Below are positions 55,832 through 63,930 of a stretch of DNA of 64,000 nucleotides, in pieces. Below the pieces are notes generated by a model that saw nothing but the letters and a program-made list of their open reading frames with translations, made no database searches and was not told the DNA's origin. The DNA is taken from assembly GCA_000171835.1 (NCBI GenBank), contig ABHC01000016.1:62001-126000 (forward strand). Direction: 5' to 3'. The DNA comes from an alpha proteobacterium BAL199 (GTDB lineage: Bacteria > Pseudomonadota > Alphaproteobacteria > Thalassobaculales > Thalassobaculaceae). Position 1 is the first letter of the stretch, and each line of letters starts with the position of its first letter. The translations under genes and the position numbers were made by a program.

Positions 55832-57178
55832 GTGTCGAATCCGCGAAGGAGAGCAACGCCATGAAGAAAGCTACCAGATCTGCCGGCGTGGTGCCGGCGG
55901 CAATCGTCGATGAGGCTTGGCAGGAAGTCGGAGCCAGCTTCGATCGTTTCTGCCTGACGGCGGGCCTGGCGACTTTGGCGACGATGATGGATGAGGGGGC
56001 GGCCGAGCTGTGCGGCCCGCGCTACGGCCGGGCTGCTGGGCGAGACGGGTATCGCTGGGGCAAGACCAAGGGGAAGGTCGGCTTCCACGGCGGCAAGGTC
56101 GAGATCGATCGTCCTCGCGTTCGTGCTCGCGACGGCGGCGAGCTGGCGCTGCCGAGCTGGGAGGCGGCGCAGTCGGAAGACCTGCTCGGCAAGTGGGCGC
56201 TGAACCTGATGCTGATCAACGTCTCGACCCGCAAGTTCGGCCGCGCCGTCCGCCTGCCGGGCGGCGACATCCCGGCGGCCCCCGGGTCGGGAGTGTCGAA
56301 GTCGGCGGTGTCGCGGCGGTTCGTGGCGCTGTCGGCGGAACGCATGAAGGAATGGATGGCCGCCGACTTGTCCGCCCTGGACCTGCTGGCGATCCAGATC
56401 GACGGCATCCACATCGAGGAAGACCTGATGCTGCTGGCCGCCGTCGGCATCGACGGCATCGGCGACAAGCATCCGCTCGGCGTGATCGAGGGGGCCAGCG
56501 AGAACGCCGCCGTGGCCCAGGCGCTGCTCGACAACCTGGTCGGCCGCGGCCTCGATCCCGCGGTCTGCCGACTGTTCATCATCGACGGCGCCAAGGCGCT
56601 GTCGAAGGCGATTCGCAACACCTTCGGCCGCGACACCCCGATCCAGCGCTGCCAGGTCCACAAGGCCCGCAACATCGCAGAGCGCCTGCCCAAGTCCTTG
56701 CAGGCCGGCGTCCGCAAGGCGCTGCGTCAGGCCTGGGAACTGGACGACGCCGACAAGGCCGAGAAGCTGATCCGCAACCTCGCCCGTCGCCTGGAGCGCG
56801 ACGCCCCGGGCGTGTCGGCCAGCATCCTGGAGGGCCTCGACGAGATCCTCACCGTCACCCGCCTCGGTCTGCCAGTCGAACTACGCCGGTCGCTCGCCTG
56901 CACCAACATCATCGAGAACATGAACGGAACCGTCCGCCGGGTCTGCCGCAACGTCAAACGCTGGCAGGACGCGGCCATGGCGCTGCGCTGGACCGCCGCT
57001 GCCATGCTCGAGGCCGCCAAGGGCTTCCGCCGCCTCAAGGCCCACAAGCAACTCCCGAGCCTGCGCCGAGCCCTGGCGGCCCACCAGGACAGGAACGCGA
57101 TCAACCACGACCTTGAACAGCAGGCGGTCGCCGCATAGCCTAGTCAACCAACAGCGCCTGCCGAGCAAATTTCAACAC
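55832..57178 (+). mobile_element. IS256-family insertion sequence
   Basis: About 1347 bp. Ends GTGTCGAATCCGC on the left and, inward from the right, GTGTTGAAATTTGC are related but imperfect inverted repeats. No target duplication is visible (left flank GCTTCGGG, right flank GGCGAGGG), fitting a deletion on one side after it entered IS630 copy 2. Confidence 0.75.
55861..57138 (+). CDS. IS256-family (MULE) transposase
   Basis: 425 residues, the normal length. LLAIQIDGIHIEEDLMLLAAVGID contains the first aspartate, CRLFIIDGAKALSKAI the second, and CTNIIENMNGTVRRVCRNVKRW the glutamate region; RCQVHKARNIAERLP is the C/D(2)H-like zinc motif. An AAGGAG site lies ten bases upstream. It appears intact. 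Confidence 0.95.
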   Translation: MKKATRSAGVVPAAIVDEAWQEVGASFDRFCLTAGLATLATMMDEGAAELCGPRYGRAAGRDGYRWGKTKGKVGFHGGKVEIDRPRVRARDGGELALPSWEAAQSEDLLGKWALNLMLINVSTRKFGRAVRLPGGDIPAAPGSGVSKSAVSRRFVALSAERMKEWMAADLSALDLLAIQIDGIHIEEDLMLLAAVGIDGIGDKHPLGVIEGASENAAVAQALLDNLVGRGLDPAVCRLFIIDGAKALSKAIRNTFGRDTPIQRCQVHKARNIAERLPKSLQAGVRKALRQAWELDDADKAEKLIRNLARRLERDAPGVSASILEGLDEILTVTRLGLPVELRRSLACTNIIENMNGTVRRVCRNVKRWQDAAMALRWTAAAMLEAAKGFRRLKAHKQLPSLRRALAAHQDRNAINHDLEQQAVAA

Positions 57179-57230
57179 GGCGAGGGACATCCCCCGTCCG
57201 GGCGCACGAAGCCCAGGTTCTGATCTGGGA

Positions 57231-57822
57231 TCACGCCGCCTCGGCAGCGGCTTGCCATTGAGCGAATGCTTCGCCGCGCAGGGTCCGAAGGGTGCTGCGA
57301 GAGATCAGATGGCGCTGGACATTGAAGGTGTTGTAGACGGCGGCGTGAGCAGAGAGGAAGCGCTGAGTTGATCCCGGTCTCTTGAAGCCGATCCACGATC
57401 GTTCCCGTCGGCGGGTAGGCTGGTGTGAATTCTCAGCGCGATTGTTCAGCCGGCCGCCGGTAGCGTGCCGATCGGCCATGCCAATCTCTCGAAGCGCGGC
57501 TCCATAGGACCGGAGCTTGTCAGTCACGATCGAGGTCGGCGCGAAGCCCTGTTTCCGCAGGAGGCTGCGCATCAGCTTCAGGGCGGCCCGCTTGTCACGT
57601 CTCGGCTGCACCAGGACATCGAGGACCTCGCCCTCGGCATCGACAGCGCGCCATAGGTACATCGTTCGGCCGCCGATCGAGACGAACATCTCGTCCAAGT
57701 GCCAGGAGTTGCAGGGTCGCGGTCGCATCGCGCGGAGCCGCCGGGCGTAGGCCGGCCCGAAGCGCGCGACCCAGCGCCGGACCGTTTCGTAGCTGATATC
57801 GAGGCCTCGCTCCGCCAGCAGG
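57231..57822 (-). pseudogene. Second-type IS6-family transposase, N-terminally cut
   Basis: About 197 residues of an IS6 transposase clearly different from the flanking copies. It runs from LLAERGLDISYETVRRWV through CNSWHLDEMFVSIGG, IVTDKLRSYGAALRE and NNRAENSHQPTRRRER to a normal C-terminus. The first 35 or so residues are gone because IS6 copy 2 is inserted there. A possible left terminus, GGTTCTGATCTGGG, starts at 57216. The 5' part is not found on the far side of copy 2. Confidence 0.9.
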
Positions 57823-58638
57823 GGTGTTGTCACGTTAACGTGCCTGAGGTTGCGGGTTCAATGATCCGGGCGTAGGCGGTGTCGATGCAAACAGAGAAAA
57901 TCAGCTACAAGCGCCACCGCTTTCCGCCTCAGATCATTTCTCATGTTGTCTGGCTCTACGCCCGGTTCAACTTGAGCCTGCGCGAGGTCGAGGAGCTTAT
58001 GCTGGAACGTGGTGTGGACGTTTCGTATGAGACGATCCGGCGCTGGACCGTCAAGTTCGGTCCCCGGATCGCCCACGTTCTGCGGCGACGGCAGCCTCGC
58101 CCTGGTGATGTTTGGCATCTGGACGAAGTCGTCGTGAAGATCGCGGGCCGGTCATACTGGCTGTGGCGCGCCGTCGACCAACACGGTGTCGTTCTTGAGG
58201 AAATCTTACAATCGAAGCGAGACAAGCGCGCTGCAAAGCGGCTTTTGATCAAGCTGATGAAACGTTGGGGCTTCGTGCCCAAAAGGATCATTACGGACAA
58301 ACTGCGCTCATATGGGGCCGCCAAGCGCGAGGTCGCGCCTGGCCTTGATCATTGGTCACACAAGGGGCTCAATAACCGCGCCGAGAACAGCCACTTGCCC
58401 TTCCGAAAACGAGAGCGGGTGATGCAAGGCTTCCGATCACCGGGTGGATTACAACGCTTCGTGTCTATGCAATCCGCAACCCGCAATCGTTACTCTGTCC
58501 CAGCCCGCCGTCGTTCCGCCCTCACCATTCGCTACCATCGGCTCGAAGCGTTCGAAGCTTGGAAATCCGCGGCACATGCCGCTTGATCAACGACCGGCAT
58601 GCCAACTTGCTAACTCGACGAGTTAACGTGACAACACC
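57823..58638 (+). mobile_element. IS6-family insertion sequence, copy 2
   Basis: 816 bp, identical to copy 1 at 45078-45893 and in the same orientation. The flanks are CCAGCAGG and CGACGATC, with no 8-bp duplication and no match to the flanks of copy 1. It truncates the second-type IS6 transposase on its left and bufC on its right. Confidence 0.95.
57879..58586 (+). CDS. IS6-family transposase
   Basis: 235 residues, identical to the product of copy 1, with the same DDE residues and GTG start. It appears intact, so this element should still be mobile. Confidence 0.95.
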   Translation: MSMQTEKISYKRHRFPPQIISHVVWLYARFNLSLREVEELMLERGVDVSYETIRRWTVKFGPRIAHVLRRRQPRPGDVWHLDEVVVKIAGRSYWLWRAVDQHGVVLEEILQSKRDKRAAKRLLIKLMKRWGFVPKRIITDKLRSYGAAKREVAPGLDHWSHKGLNNRAENSHLPFRKRERVMQGFRSPGGLQRFVSMQSATRNRYSVPARRRSALTIRYHRLEAFEAWKSAAHAA

Positions 58639-58828
58639 CGACGATCCGCTCGGTCACCGGGAAGCCGGCCCGCAGCGCCTCGACCAGTCCGGTCGCCAGG
58701 TTGTTGCGATAGACCGCGAGACGCCCGGCCGGATCGGCGCCGGCGCGCGCGACCAGCCCCGGTGGCACCGGACGACCCGGGTCGCGGATCGCCTCGGCGA
58801 GGGTGTGCAGGGCCGCGACGTCAGCCAT
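58639..58828 (-). pseudogene. bufC: bufC (DUF2063) 5' fragment cut by IS6
   Basis: 63 codons beginning MADVAALHTLAEAI and continuing LAVYRNNLATGLVEALRAGFPVTERIV, the conserved N-terminus of DUF2063 proteins, which normally run to about 250 residues. The start overlaps the bufB stop by 8 bp (ATGGCTGA), so it was translationally coupled. The gene ends at the IS6 boundary; the remaining three-quarters is absent from the window. In characterised MNIO systems the DUF2063/BufC partner binds the precursor and presents it to the enzyme. Confidence 0.88.
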
Positions 58829-59720
58829 GTCCGGCCCCGGCCCGGCGCGGCCCGATGGCCAGCGCCGCCAGGATCGCATCCGCGGCCACGGCCTCGGCGT
58901 GCAGCACCGCCCAGTCCGGCACGTCGTTGTCCCACTCGACCAGCACCGGCAGCGGACCGGTCAGCGCGAGGGCGTGGCTCAGCAGCGGCCAGACATCCGG
59001 GCGCACCGCACTGCCGTGGGCATCGATCAGCAGCCGGCCGCCATCGGCTTCGGGTTCCTCGTCATAGCCGGCGACATGGATCTGTCCGGCATGCCCGGCC
59101 GGGAATCCATCGAGGTAGCCATGCGGGTCATAGCCGAGGTTGGTCGCCGAGACCGCAACGTTGTTGACGTCGAGCAGCAGCCCGCAACCGGTGCGGTCGG
59201 CCAGACGGCCGAGGAACTCGGTCTCCGGGATCGTGCTCGCGGCGAAGCTCAGGTAGCTCGCCGGATTCTCGATCAGAATCGGGCGACCGAGAGCGTCCTG
59301 GACCTGGCCGACATGATCCGCTACGCGCTCCAGGGTCGCCTCGGTCAGCGGTACCGGCAGCAGGTCGTTCAGGAACTCGCCCTTGTGGGTCGACCACGCC
59401 AGATGCTCCGAAACCAGGCCCGGCCGGTAGCGCTCGACCACATCGCGCAGCCGGGCGAGATGACCGCGGTCCAGCGGGTCCGGCCCGCCGATCGACATCC
59501 CGACTCCGTGCACCGACAGCGGGTACCGCTCGCGCACCGCCTCCAGCAGCCGGTGCGGCGGGCCACCGGCGCCCATGTAGTTTTCGGCATGGACCTCGAA
59601 GAAGCCGATATCCGGCCAGGAACCGACGATCGCCGCCCCATGCCGCGGCTTCAGGCCGACGCCCGCCCGCGCCGGAACCGCATTAGGCACCGGCCGGCGC
59701 CGGTCGCCGCCCATCGTCAT
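58821..59720 (-). CDS. bufB: DUF692-family multinuclear iron oxidase (MNIO) of a bufferin operon
   Basis: 299-residue TIM-barrel enzyme of the UPF0276/DUF692 family (relatives: MbnB of methanobactin synthesis). Metal-ligand and conserved regions are visible: FFEVHAENYMGAGG (43-52), GMSIGG (74-79), LVSEHLAWSTHKGEFLNDLLP (103-122), IENPASYL (150-157), LDVNNVAVSATNLGYDP (184-199), IHVAGYDEE (214-222), IDAHGSAV (232-239) and EWDNDVP (262-268). Enzymes of this kind oxidise cysteines of their precursor to thiooxazole-type groups that bind copper. It starts 5 bp after bufA, and its start at 59720 is family-consistent. Confidence 0.93.
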   Translation of the reverse strand: MTMGGDRRRPVPNAVPARAGVGLKPRHGAAIVGSWPDIGFFEVHAENYMGAGGPPHRLLEAVRERYPLSVHGVGMSIGGPDPLDRGHLARLRDVVERYRPGLVSEHLAWSTHKGEFLNDLLPVPLTEATLERVADHVGQVQDALGRPILIENPASYLSFAASTIPETEFLGRLADRTGCGLLLDVNNVAVSATNLGYDPHGYLDGFPAGHAGQIHVAGYDEEPEADGGRLLIDAHGSAVRPDVWPLLSHALALTGPLPVLVEWDNDVPDWAVLHAEAVAADAILAALAIGPRRAGAGHG

Positions 59721-59725
59721 GGCGA

Positions 59726-60022
59726 TCAGGCCTTCGGGACGTCGCGCTCCAGGGCGGTCAGCGATCCCTTGCGGTCGCCCGGCAACGCAATGTCCTCGCA
59801 GGTGCCCTTCGGGACCAGTTTCCAGGCATTGCCCTGGTAGTCGACCGTCGAGGTGCCGGCACAGGTCGTGCCCGGCCCGGCCGCACAGTCGTTCTGCCCG
59901 GCCATCGAGATGCCGTAGCACTTCTCCTTGCCGGCGGCGGCGGCAGGCACATGAGCAACGGCGGTGGCGAGCGCCGCCGCCAGCGAGCCGAGCAGCACGG
60001 CGTTCACGTCACGACGCTTCAT
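59726..60022 (-). CDS. bufA: Bufferin-type (DUF2282) RiPP precursor with signal peptide
   Basis: 98 residues. A signal peptide with twin arginines ([20 protein letters not shown]) ends near residue 30 (PAAAA). The mature part has exactly four cysteines, at positions 35, 46, 54 and 75, in [20 protein letters not shown] and PKGTCED, the DUF2282/BufA1 pattern. Bufferins are exported and bind copper after modification by BufB. A GGGAG site precedes the ATG. The C-terminal 20 residues, rich in charge, extend beyond the usual family end. Confidence 0.92.
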   Translation of the reverse strand: MKRRDVNAVLLGSLAAALATAVAHVPAAAAGKEKCYGISMAGQNDCAAGPGTTCAGTSTVDYQGNAWKLVPKGTCEDIALPGDRKGSLTALERDVPKA

Positions 60023-60052
60023 TGGAGGCTCCCAGTCGATTCACCCGACATT

Positions 60053-60130
60053 CCCCAAGCGGCGTGCCGACTGACGTGAAGATCGCCTGAATCCGACCTC
60101 TGGACAATCGTTTTTTGCCCCAAGCGGCGT
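60053..60130. repeat. 13-bp direct repeat upstream of bufA
   Basis: CCCCAAGCGGCGT occurs at 60053-60065 and again at 60118-60130, 65 bp apart, in the region where the bufA promoter should lie. Between them on the bufA strand is a TTGTCC that could be a -35 box. It may be a regulator site or the scar of an excision. Confidence 0.5.
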
Positions 60131-60303
60131 CAGGGGTCGCGCAGGCTGCTGTAACAGGGCGGATCAGACCGGGAAGCCGCTGTGTCCTGGCCCAGGGGCG
60201 GTGTTTTTCAGCGCAGTGGATAGACCTGTCCTGCCGCTTTCGTTCAGTTTGGGTCCGGATCGCGGTCATGCGCATAGCGGTGGCGCTCGCAATCGGCGGA
60301 TAG

Positions 60304-60489
60304 CGGTACATACATCATCTCCGCCGCAAGCTGTATCCGGAGCTGATACGCACGATTCGCGGCGCCGGTTACGTGATACCCACGGGCATCGCCCGCGCGC
60401 CCCGCCGCCGTCGCGGGGGCTTCGCGCGCGCGGGCGCGGCGCCGGTCCGGGACCGGCGTGCCGCCCCGAGCGGCGATCGCGGCCGCTAG
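60304..60489 (+). pseudogene. OmpR-family response regulator, C-terminal remnant
   Basis: In frame from 60304 the translation begins RYIHHLRRKLYPELIRTIRG and continues with AGYVIPTG, the recognition helix and wing of an OmpR/PhoB winged-helix domain at its conserved end. It is preceded directly by a stop codon (60301-60303) and no start, so the receiver and most of the DNA-binding domain are lost. The tail after AGYVIPTG is arginine- and alanine-rich and probably not native. Regions on either side (60131-60303, 60490-60654) show no gene. Confidence 0.72.
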
Positions 60490-60654
60490 CCTAAGACCCT
60501 GGACAGGCGTGCGTTCCCGGGCCGCGATCCCCGCCGGGGAACTGGTCCGGCCGCGCGGTCGCCCTATGTTGATCGGGTGAGCGCCGCCGTGAGCGGGTCG
60601 GGGCTCGCGAGGCCGGGACATACCGTGTCATACTGCAGCCTTGAAAATGCCTTG

Positions 60655-60960
60655 TTATCGAGACCCCGGAAACACCCAGATGAAGAAGATGACGAGCGTC
60701 AGGCAGATCAGCAGTGCCGATGTCAGCGCCCATCGCGCCGCCGGCCTGTCCGCCGCGCGGAGCCTCCAGGACAGGTAGCCGTTCGCGGTGATCGAGGCAA
60801 GGATGGCGACAGCAAACAGCCCCCATCCAGCATAGATCGACTGGACTGTGAAATAATCCGCTTCGGTCATCCTGATCTTCGCGGGGAATTCGAAAAGGTG
60901 AGCGCCTGCAGGGATGACGATCAGGGTGGTCAATGCCAGGGTCAGGAGTTTCAGGATCAC
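60655..60960 (-). pseudogene. Small membrane protein, probably C-terminally truncated
   Basis: About 101 residues from a GTG at 60960 with GAGGAGGG six bases upstream. Three hydrophobic spans are visible (VILKLLTLALTTLIVIPAGA, a middle span around AGWGLFAVAILASITANGY, and ALTSALLICLTLVIFFIWVF). The pattern GAHLFEFPAKIRMTEADYFTVQSIYAGW belongs to a DUF1772-like family of about 140 residues. The frame stops after FPGSR, where relatives continue with a fourth hydrophilic-hydrophobic segment, so the 3' end is likely lost. Confidence 0.6.
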
Positions 60961-61002
60961 GCCGCCCTCCTCTCGGCTCGCATCCAACTGCCGTGCCAAT
61001 GT

Positions 61003-61212
61003 TCAGCGCGCACGAGGGTTCCGGGAGAGTTCCGGCGCACAAGCTGGTGAGGATCCCAGAAACGTCAGTTGCGGAGGACGCCGTTGCGAACCGGACACGC
61101 CATCGGACGCGATCCGCACCGCCCCATTGTCCCGCGGGTTCACCGCGTGGGTATGGAGGTGAGGCTCGGTCGCGCTGCCAGAGATGCCGATCAAACCGAC
61201 CGCGTGTTCGGA
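61003..61212 (-). pseudogene. Possible M23 peptidase C-terminal fragment
   Basis: In the frame read leftward from about 61212, EHAVGLIGISGSATEPHLHTHAV matches the pattern IGxSGxxTxPHLHxHx at the end of M23 (LytM-type) zinc endopeptidases, including the HxH zinc/catalytic pair. No start and no upstream catalytic domain are found on either side of the ISAs1 element, so this is only a remnant. The similarity is short; the call is tentative. Confidence 0.4.
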
Positions 61213-61224
61213 GCCCTCACTCCC

Positions 61225-62498
61225 CAGGGCTGTTCAGTTCTGGTCATGAGCGCTGATAAGCCAAGGCGTGGTATGGGTTTAGGGCGTTGATGTAGAGTTC
61301 CCTGCTGACGTTTTCAGTGCCGTTGGCGCGCATGATGTTGAGAGCGAAGGTTCGGAACCGTGCGAAGTGTCCTGGCTTGTTTCGGATGCGGCTGTTGTCC
61401 TCGAAGAAGCTGACGTCGCGGACGTAGTGGCTGCGGTTTTCGATCCCCCAATGTTGACGGATGGCTGCACCGACAGTGGCGGCGGGCAGATTGATCTGAC
61501 AGGCGTAGAGCGATATCTCGTGGGTATCGTGCCAAAAGCCGGATTTGGTGTCCTTGTGCCAGGTGAGGCGGGTGACCCGGGCGACGGCGACGATCAGGCC
61601 GTCCCACTCGGGGCCGAGGCGGCCGGCGACGTCGAAGGTCTCGACCCGGCGATGCTCCTGTCGGCCATGACGGTTGCGCTCGATGGTTTCGGCACGGTCG
61701 ACGGGGGCCTTGGCGGCACAGAGCGCCATCAGCTTGTCATGGAGCGTCGGCTGGTTGGTCTTGACCTGGACGACGAGGAAGTTTCCGGTGTCCCTGGCCG
61801 CCTCGAATGTTTTTTTTGACAGTGCATGGCATCGGCGGTGAAGACAACACCGGTCAATCCCAGGTCCCGGATCATCTGCTGCGCGGCCGGGATCTCGTTG
61901 GACTTGTCGTCGATCTCGGTATGCGCCAGGACGATGGCCGAGGCCGACCCGAAGGCCGTCAACGTTTGGGCTGCCTTGCGGTCGTTGATGTGATCGAAGC
62001 TGCCTCGCAGCGTCTTGCCGTCGAGCGCGACAACCGCCTTTTCGCCCACCTCACCCTCCGGCAGCAGGGTTTTCGCATGGCGTCGGAACGCGTCTTCAAG
62101 GGTCTCGGTGTCCAGCGACTGGAGCACGGTGCGCAGGGTGTTCACCACCGGCGCCCGCTTCAAGTCGACCCCGAAGTGGTGAGTGAGGTGCTCCCGACGG
62201 TGCTCCAGGAAGGTGATGATGCCGCGGTACGACCGGGCCCCGCTCAGCAAGGCCAGCACCGTGAACATCAACAGATACGGCAGCGGATACCGCTTGCCTT
62301 GCGCCCGCCGAGGGTCGGGAACATCCTGCAAAGCTGCCAGAAGATTGGAAAACGGAACCATGGCACCCTCCATCAAGGTGCCCGTCATTGATTCAGGCTT
62401 TTCCGATCACCGGTAGACTCGTTTTCAGGCCGAAGACCGCCCCCTCGACTCGCATGGCGATAGCGCAGCCCTCACACGAAGAGAACTGAACAGCCCTG
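61225..62498 (-). mobile_element. ISAs1-family insertion sequence with perfect target duplication
   Basis: 1274 bp. The inverted repeats CAGGGCTGTTCAGTTCT are perfect over 17 bases at each end, and the 10-bp target CCTCACTCCC is repeated exactly at 61215-61224 and 62499-62508. This clean structure shows a recent simple insertion, in contrast to the scarred elements of the island. Confidence 0.95.
61244..62361 (-). CDS. ISAs1-family transposase in two frames, joined at an A8 tract
   Basis: The first frame (start 62361, GGAGG upstream) encodes MVPFSNLLAALQDVPDPRRAQG to DAMHCQKK, including VVALDGKTLRGS with the first aspartate. At 61810-61817 a run of eight A on the coding strand ends that frame's homology; reading minus one there continues as TFEAARDTGNFLVVQVKTNQ through MALCAAK and on to HWGIENRSHYVRDVSF, which holds the glutamate. 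The complete protein therefore requires a -1 shift at the A8 run, by programmed slippage or because one A has been lost from a normal A9. Confidence 0.85.
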
Positions 62499-62570
62499 CC
62501 TCACTCCCACTCCATAGTTACCCAAGTCACGAACCCAGTGTTTATGCGGGTTTCAAGCAATCCAAAACCA

Positions 62571-63169
62571 AGTGTGTAACTTTTGTGTAAGTCGCGACAG
62601 AATTTGTTAGCAAATTTCATTTCCTAATTCTCTTCTTAATCAACGACTTAAGCAAATTGAAGTTACACACTTTGCGGCTCCATTAAAAATTTAAGAATAG
62701 GTTGATAAAAAAACTTTATAAAGAAGCCTGTCAGGGTAAAAAGTAAAGGCACCTGCGATTATCAAACCGCCAATGTATGTGTAAGTCATACATTTTTTAT
62801 GTCCTATGATGTTACCAACTCTAGCCAAATAAACGCCTAAAGTAATTTGGAAAAGCACAAAAATGCTCAACAAATGGATAGGCGAGTAACCCCAAAAAAC
62901 ACCACCTGGCATTAACTCTTTTATCCAAAAAGAAGTTACGCAAATGATTAACATCATCGCAACCCCCAATCTACCCAATACTTTATGTGGAGTTGTTCCT
63001 TTTCTTCCTAGTAGCTGTAAAGCACCAATTAAAAAGGCACTTATTGCGAAAAAAAAGTGTATTTGTATAAAAGCAGATGTATCAAACAACAAACTGAAAT
63101 TCATCTATTTCCTCTATTGCGTAACTATGATTTCGAGTAGTGTCACCAGTGTGTAAGTTTATGTGTAAC
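62571..63169. repeat. Three AGTGTGTAA-type repeats around an AT-rich block
   Basis: AGTGTGTAACTTTTGTGTAAG starts at 62571; a related copy, AGTGTGTAAGTTTATGTGTAA, starts at 63148 in the same direction; and AGTTACACACTTT at 62661-62673 is an inverted copy of the core. They surround the DUF2306 gene. The block from about 62560 to 63260 is visibly AT-rich, unlike everything near it. Confidence 0.55.
62691..63104 (-). CDS. DUF2306-like small membrane protein in AT-rich DNA
   Basis: 137 residues with four hydrophobic spans (IQIHFFFAISAFLIGALQLL, VAMMLIICVTSFWI, LLSIFVLFQITLGVYLA, YTYIGGLIIAGAFTF) and the family-like motifs GTTPHKVLGRLG and SPIHLLSIFVLFQ. DUF2306 proteins are predicted membrane proteins of unknown function. 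GAGGAAA lies six bases before the ATG. Codon usage (AAA, TTA, ATT rich) is unlike the host, so it was acquired from a low-GC donor. Confidence 0.75.
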   Translation of the reverse strand: MNFSLLFDTSAFIQIHFFFAISAFLIGALQLLGRKGTTPHKVLGRLGVAMMLIICVTSFWIKELMPGGVFWGYSPIHLLSIFVLFQITLGVYLARVGNIIGHKKCMTYTYIGGLIIAGAFTFYPDRLLYKVFLSTYS

Positions 63170-63277
63170 TAAAATTTCAGAACTCAATAAAATCAATGAC
63201 TTAGGTATTTCTTAGATTGACACTCAAAAATCAAAAATCTTTACCAATCAATCACTTAAAAATTCCCGTCATTCCCA

Positions 63278-63511
63278 ATGCTTATCTTTCTGGTCCAATG
63301 GTCCGACCGCTGGATCAAGAAGGAAGGCGGACCTCGGTTGAATATCGCGTCTAGCGAAACAGGAGAACCGGTAGAGCCGGTTCAGGTCAAGACCGCATCG
63401 GGTGTGGTCGTCACCGCCAAGTTAGCAGAGGTAAGCGAAGGCCGAGGTCGAAATCCAGTGTATCGGGAAATAAAGACACTCGTCGACAAGCGACGACTGA
63501 AGTGCACCTGA
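63278..63511 (+). CDS. Short open frame of unknown status
   Basis: 77 codons, MLIFLVQWSDRWIKKEGGPR to KRRLKCT. The middle segment, EPVQVKTASGVVVTAKLAEVS, looks protein-like, and GC content returns to host level here, but I recognise no family and see no good ribosome site. It may be a fragment of a larger gene interrupted upstream at the AT-rich block. Confidence 0.3.
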   Translation: MLIFLVQWSDRWIKKEGGPRLNIASSETGEPVEPVQVKTASGVVVTAKLAEVSEGRGRNPVYREIKTLVDKRRLKCT

Positions 63512-63567
63512 TCGACCGTCAGTTTTCTTTCCAATATCACCGGTGTCGACCGATAGAAGGAATGCCA

Positions 63568-63930
63568 TCAGTGGAGCTTCACGGTTGGATTTGCTTGTTT
63601 TGTGATCGCACGGGCCACGGTATGCATGATTGTTTTGATGACGCCGTGTATGGCAAGCTCGTGCAGCTTGTAAAGCGACAGGTACATCATTTTTGCAAAA
63701 TACCCTTCAAGCATCAGATTTTTCCCAACGACGCCACCCATCAGATTCCCGACGGTCGAGTATTTACCGAGCGATACCAATGATCCGAAATCTCGGTATC
63801 TATAGGGCTTCAACGGCGCGCCAGATAATCGTCGGCTGATTTGACTCAACATGTGTGAAGCCTGTTGGTGGGCCGCTTGCGCCCGGGGTGGCACGACACC
63901 ACCACGCCCCCCCAAAGTGCAGACTTCCAA
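63568..63930 (-). pseudogene. ndh: Type II NADH dehydrogenase (NDH-2), C-terminal fragment
   Basis: From about 63900 leftward the frame gives VPPRAQAAHQQASHMLSQ, then LKPYRYRDFGSLVSLGKYST, then KNLMLEGYFAKMMYLSLYKLH and a normal C-terminus KQANPTVKLH, all typical of the end of NDH-2, which oxidises NADH with quinone at the inner membrane. The FAD and NADH-binding domains should lie to the right, but the 70 bases between 63930 and the window end do not encode NDH-2-like residues, so the gene appears truncated near 63905. The window edge limits certainty. Confidence 0.72.

Noticed and set aside
57231-57833. Complete IS6-family transposase starting at 57833
   Set aside because: The first residues (MTTP) come from the end of IS6 copy 2, and about 35 N-terminal residues present in relatives are absent.
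62499-62560. GuaA-like C-terminus (MEWE then stop) read leftward beside ISAs1
   Set aside because: Only four residues fit; the codons before them do not resemble GMP synthase.
63502-63783. Plus-strand gene at the right end of the window
   Set aside because: It is the complement of the NDH-2 C-terminal fragment, which has clear family sequence.
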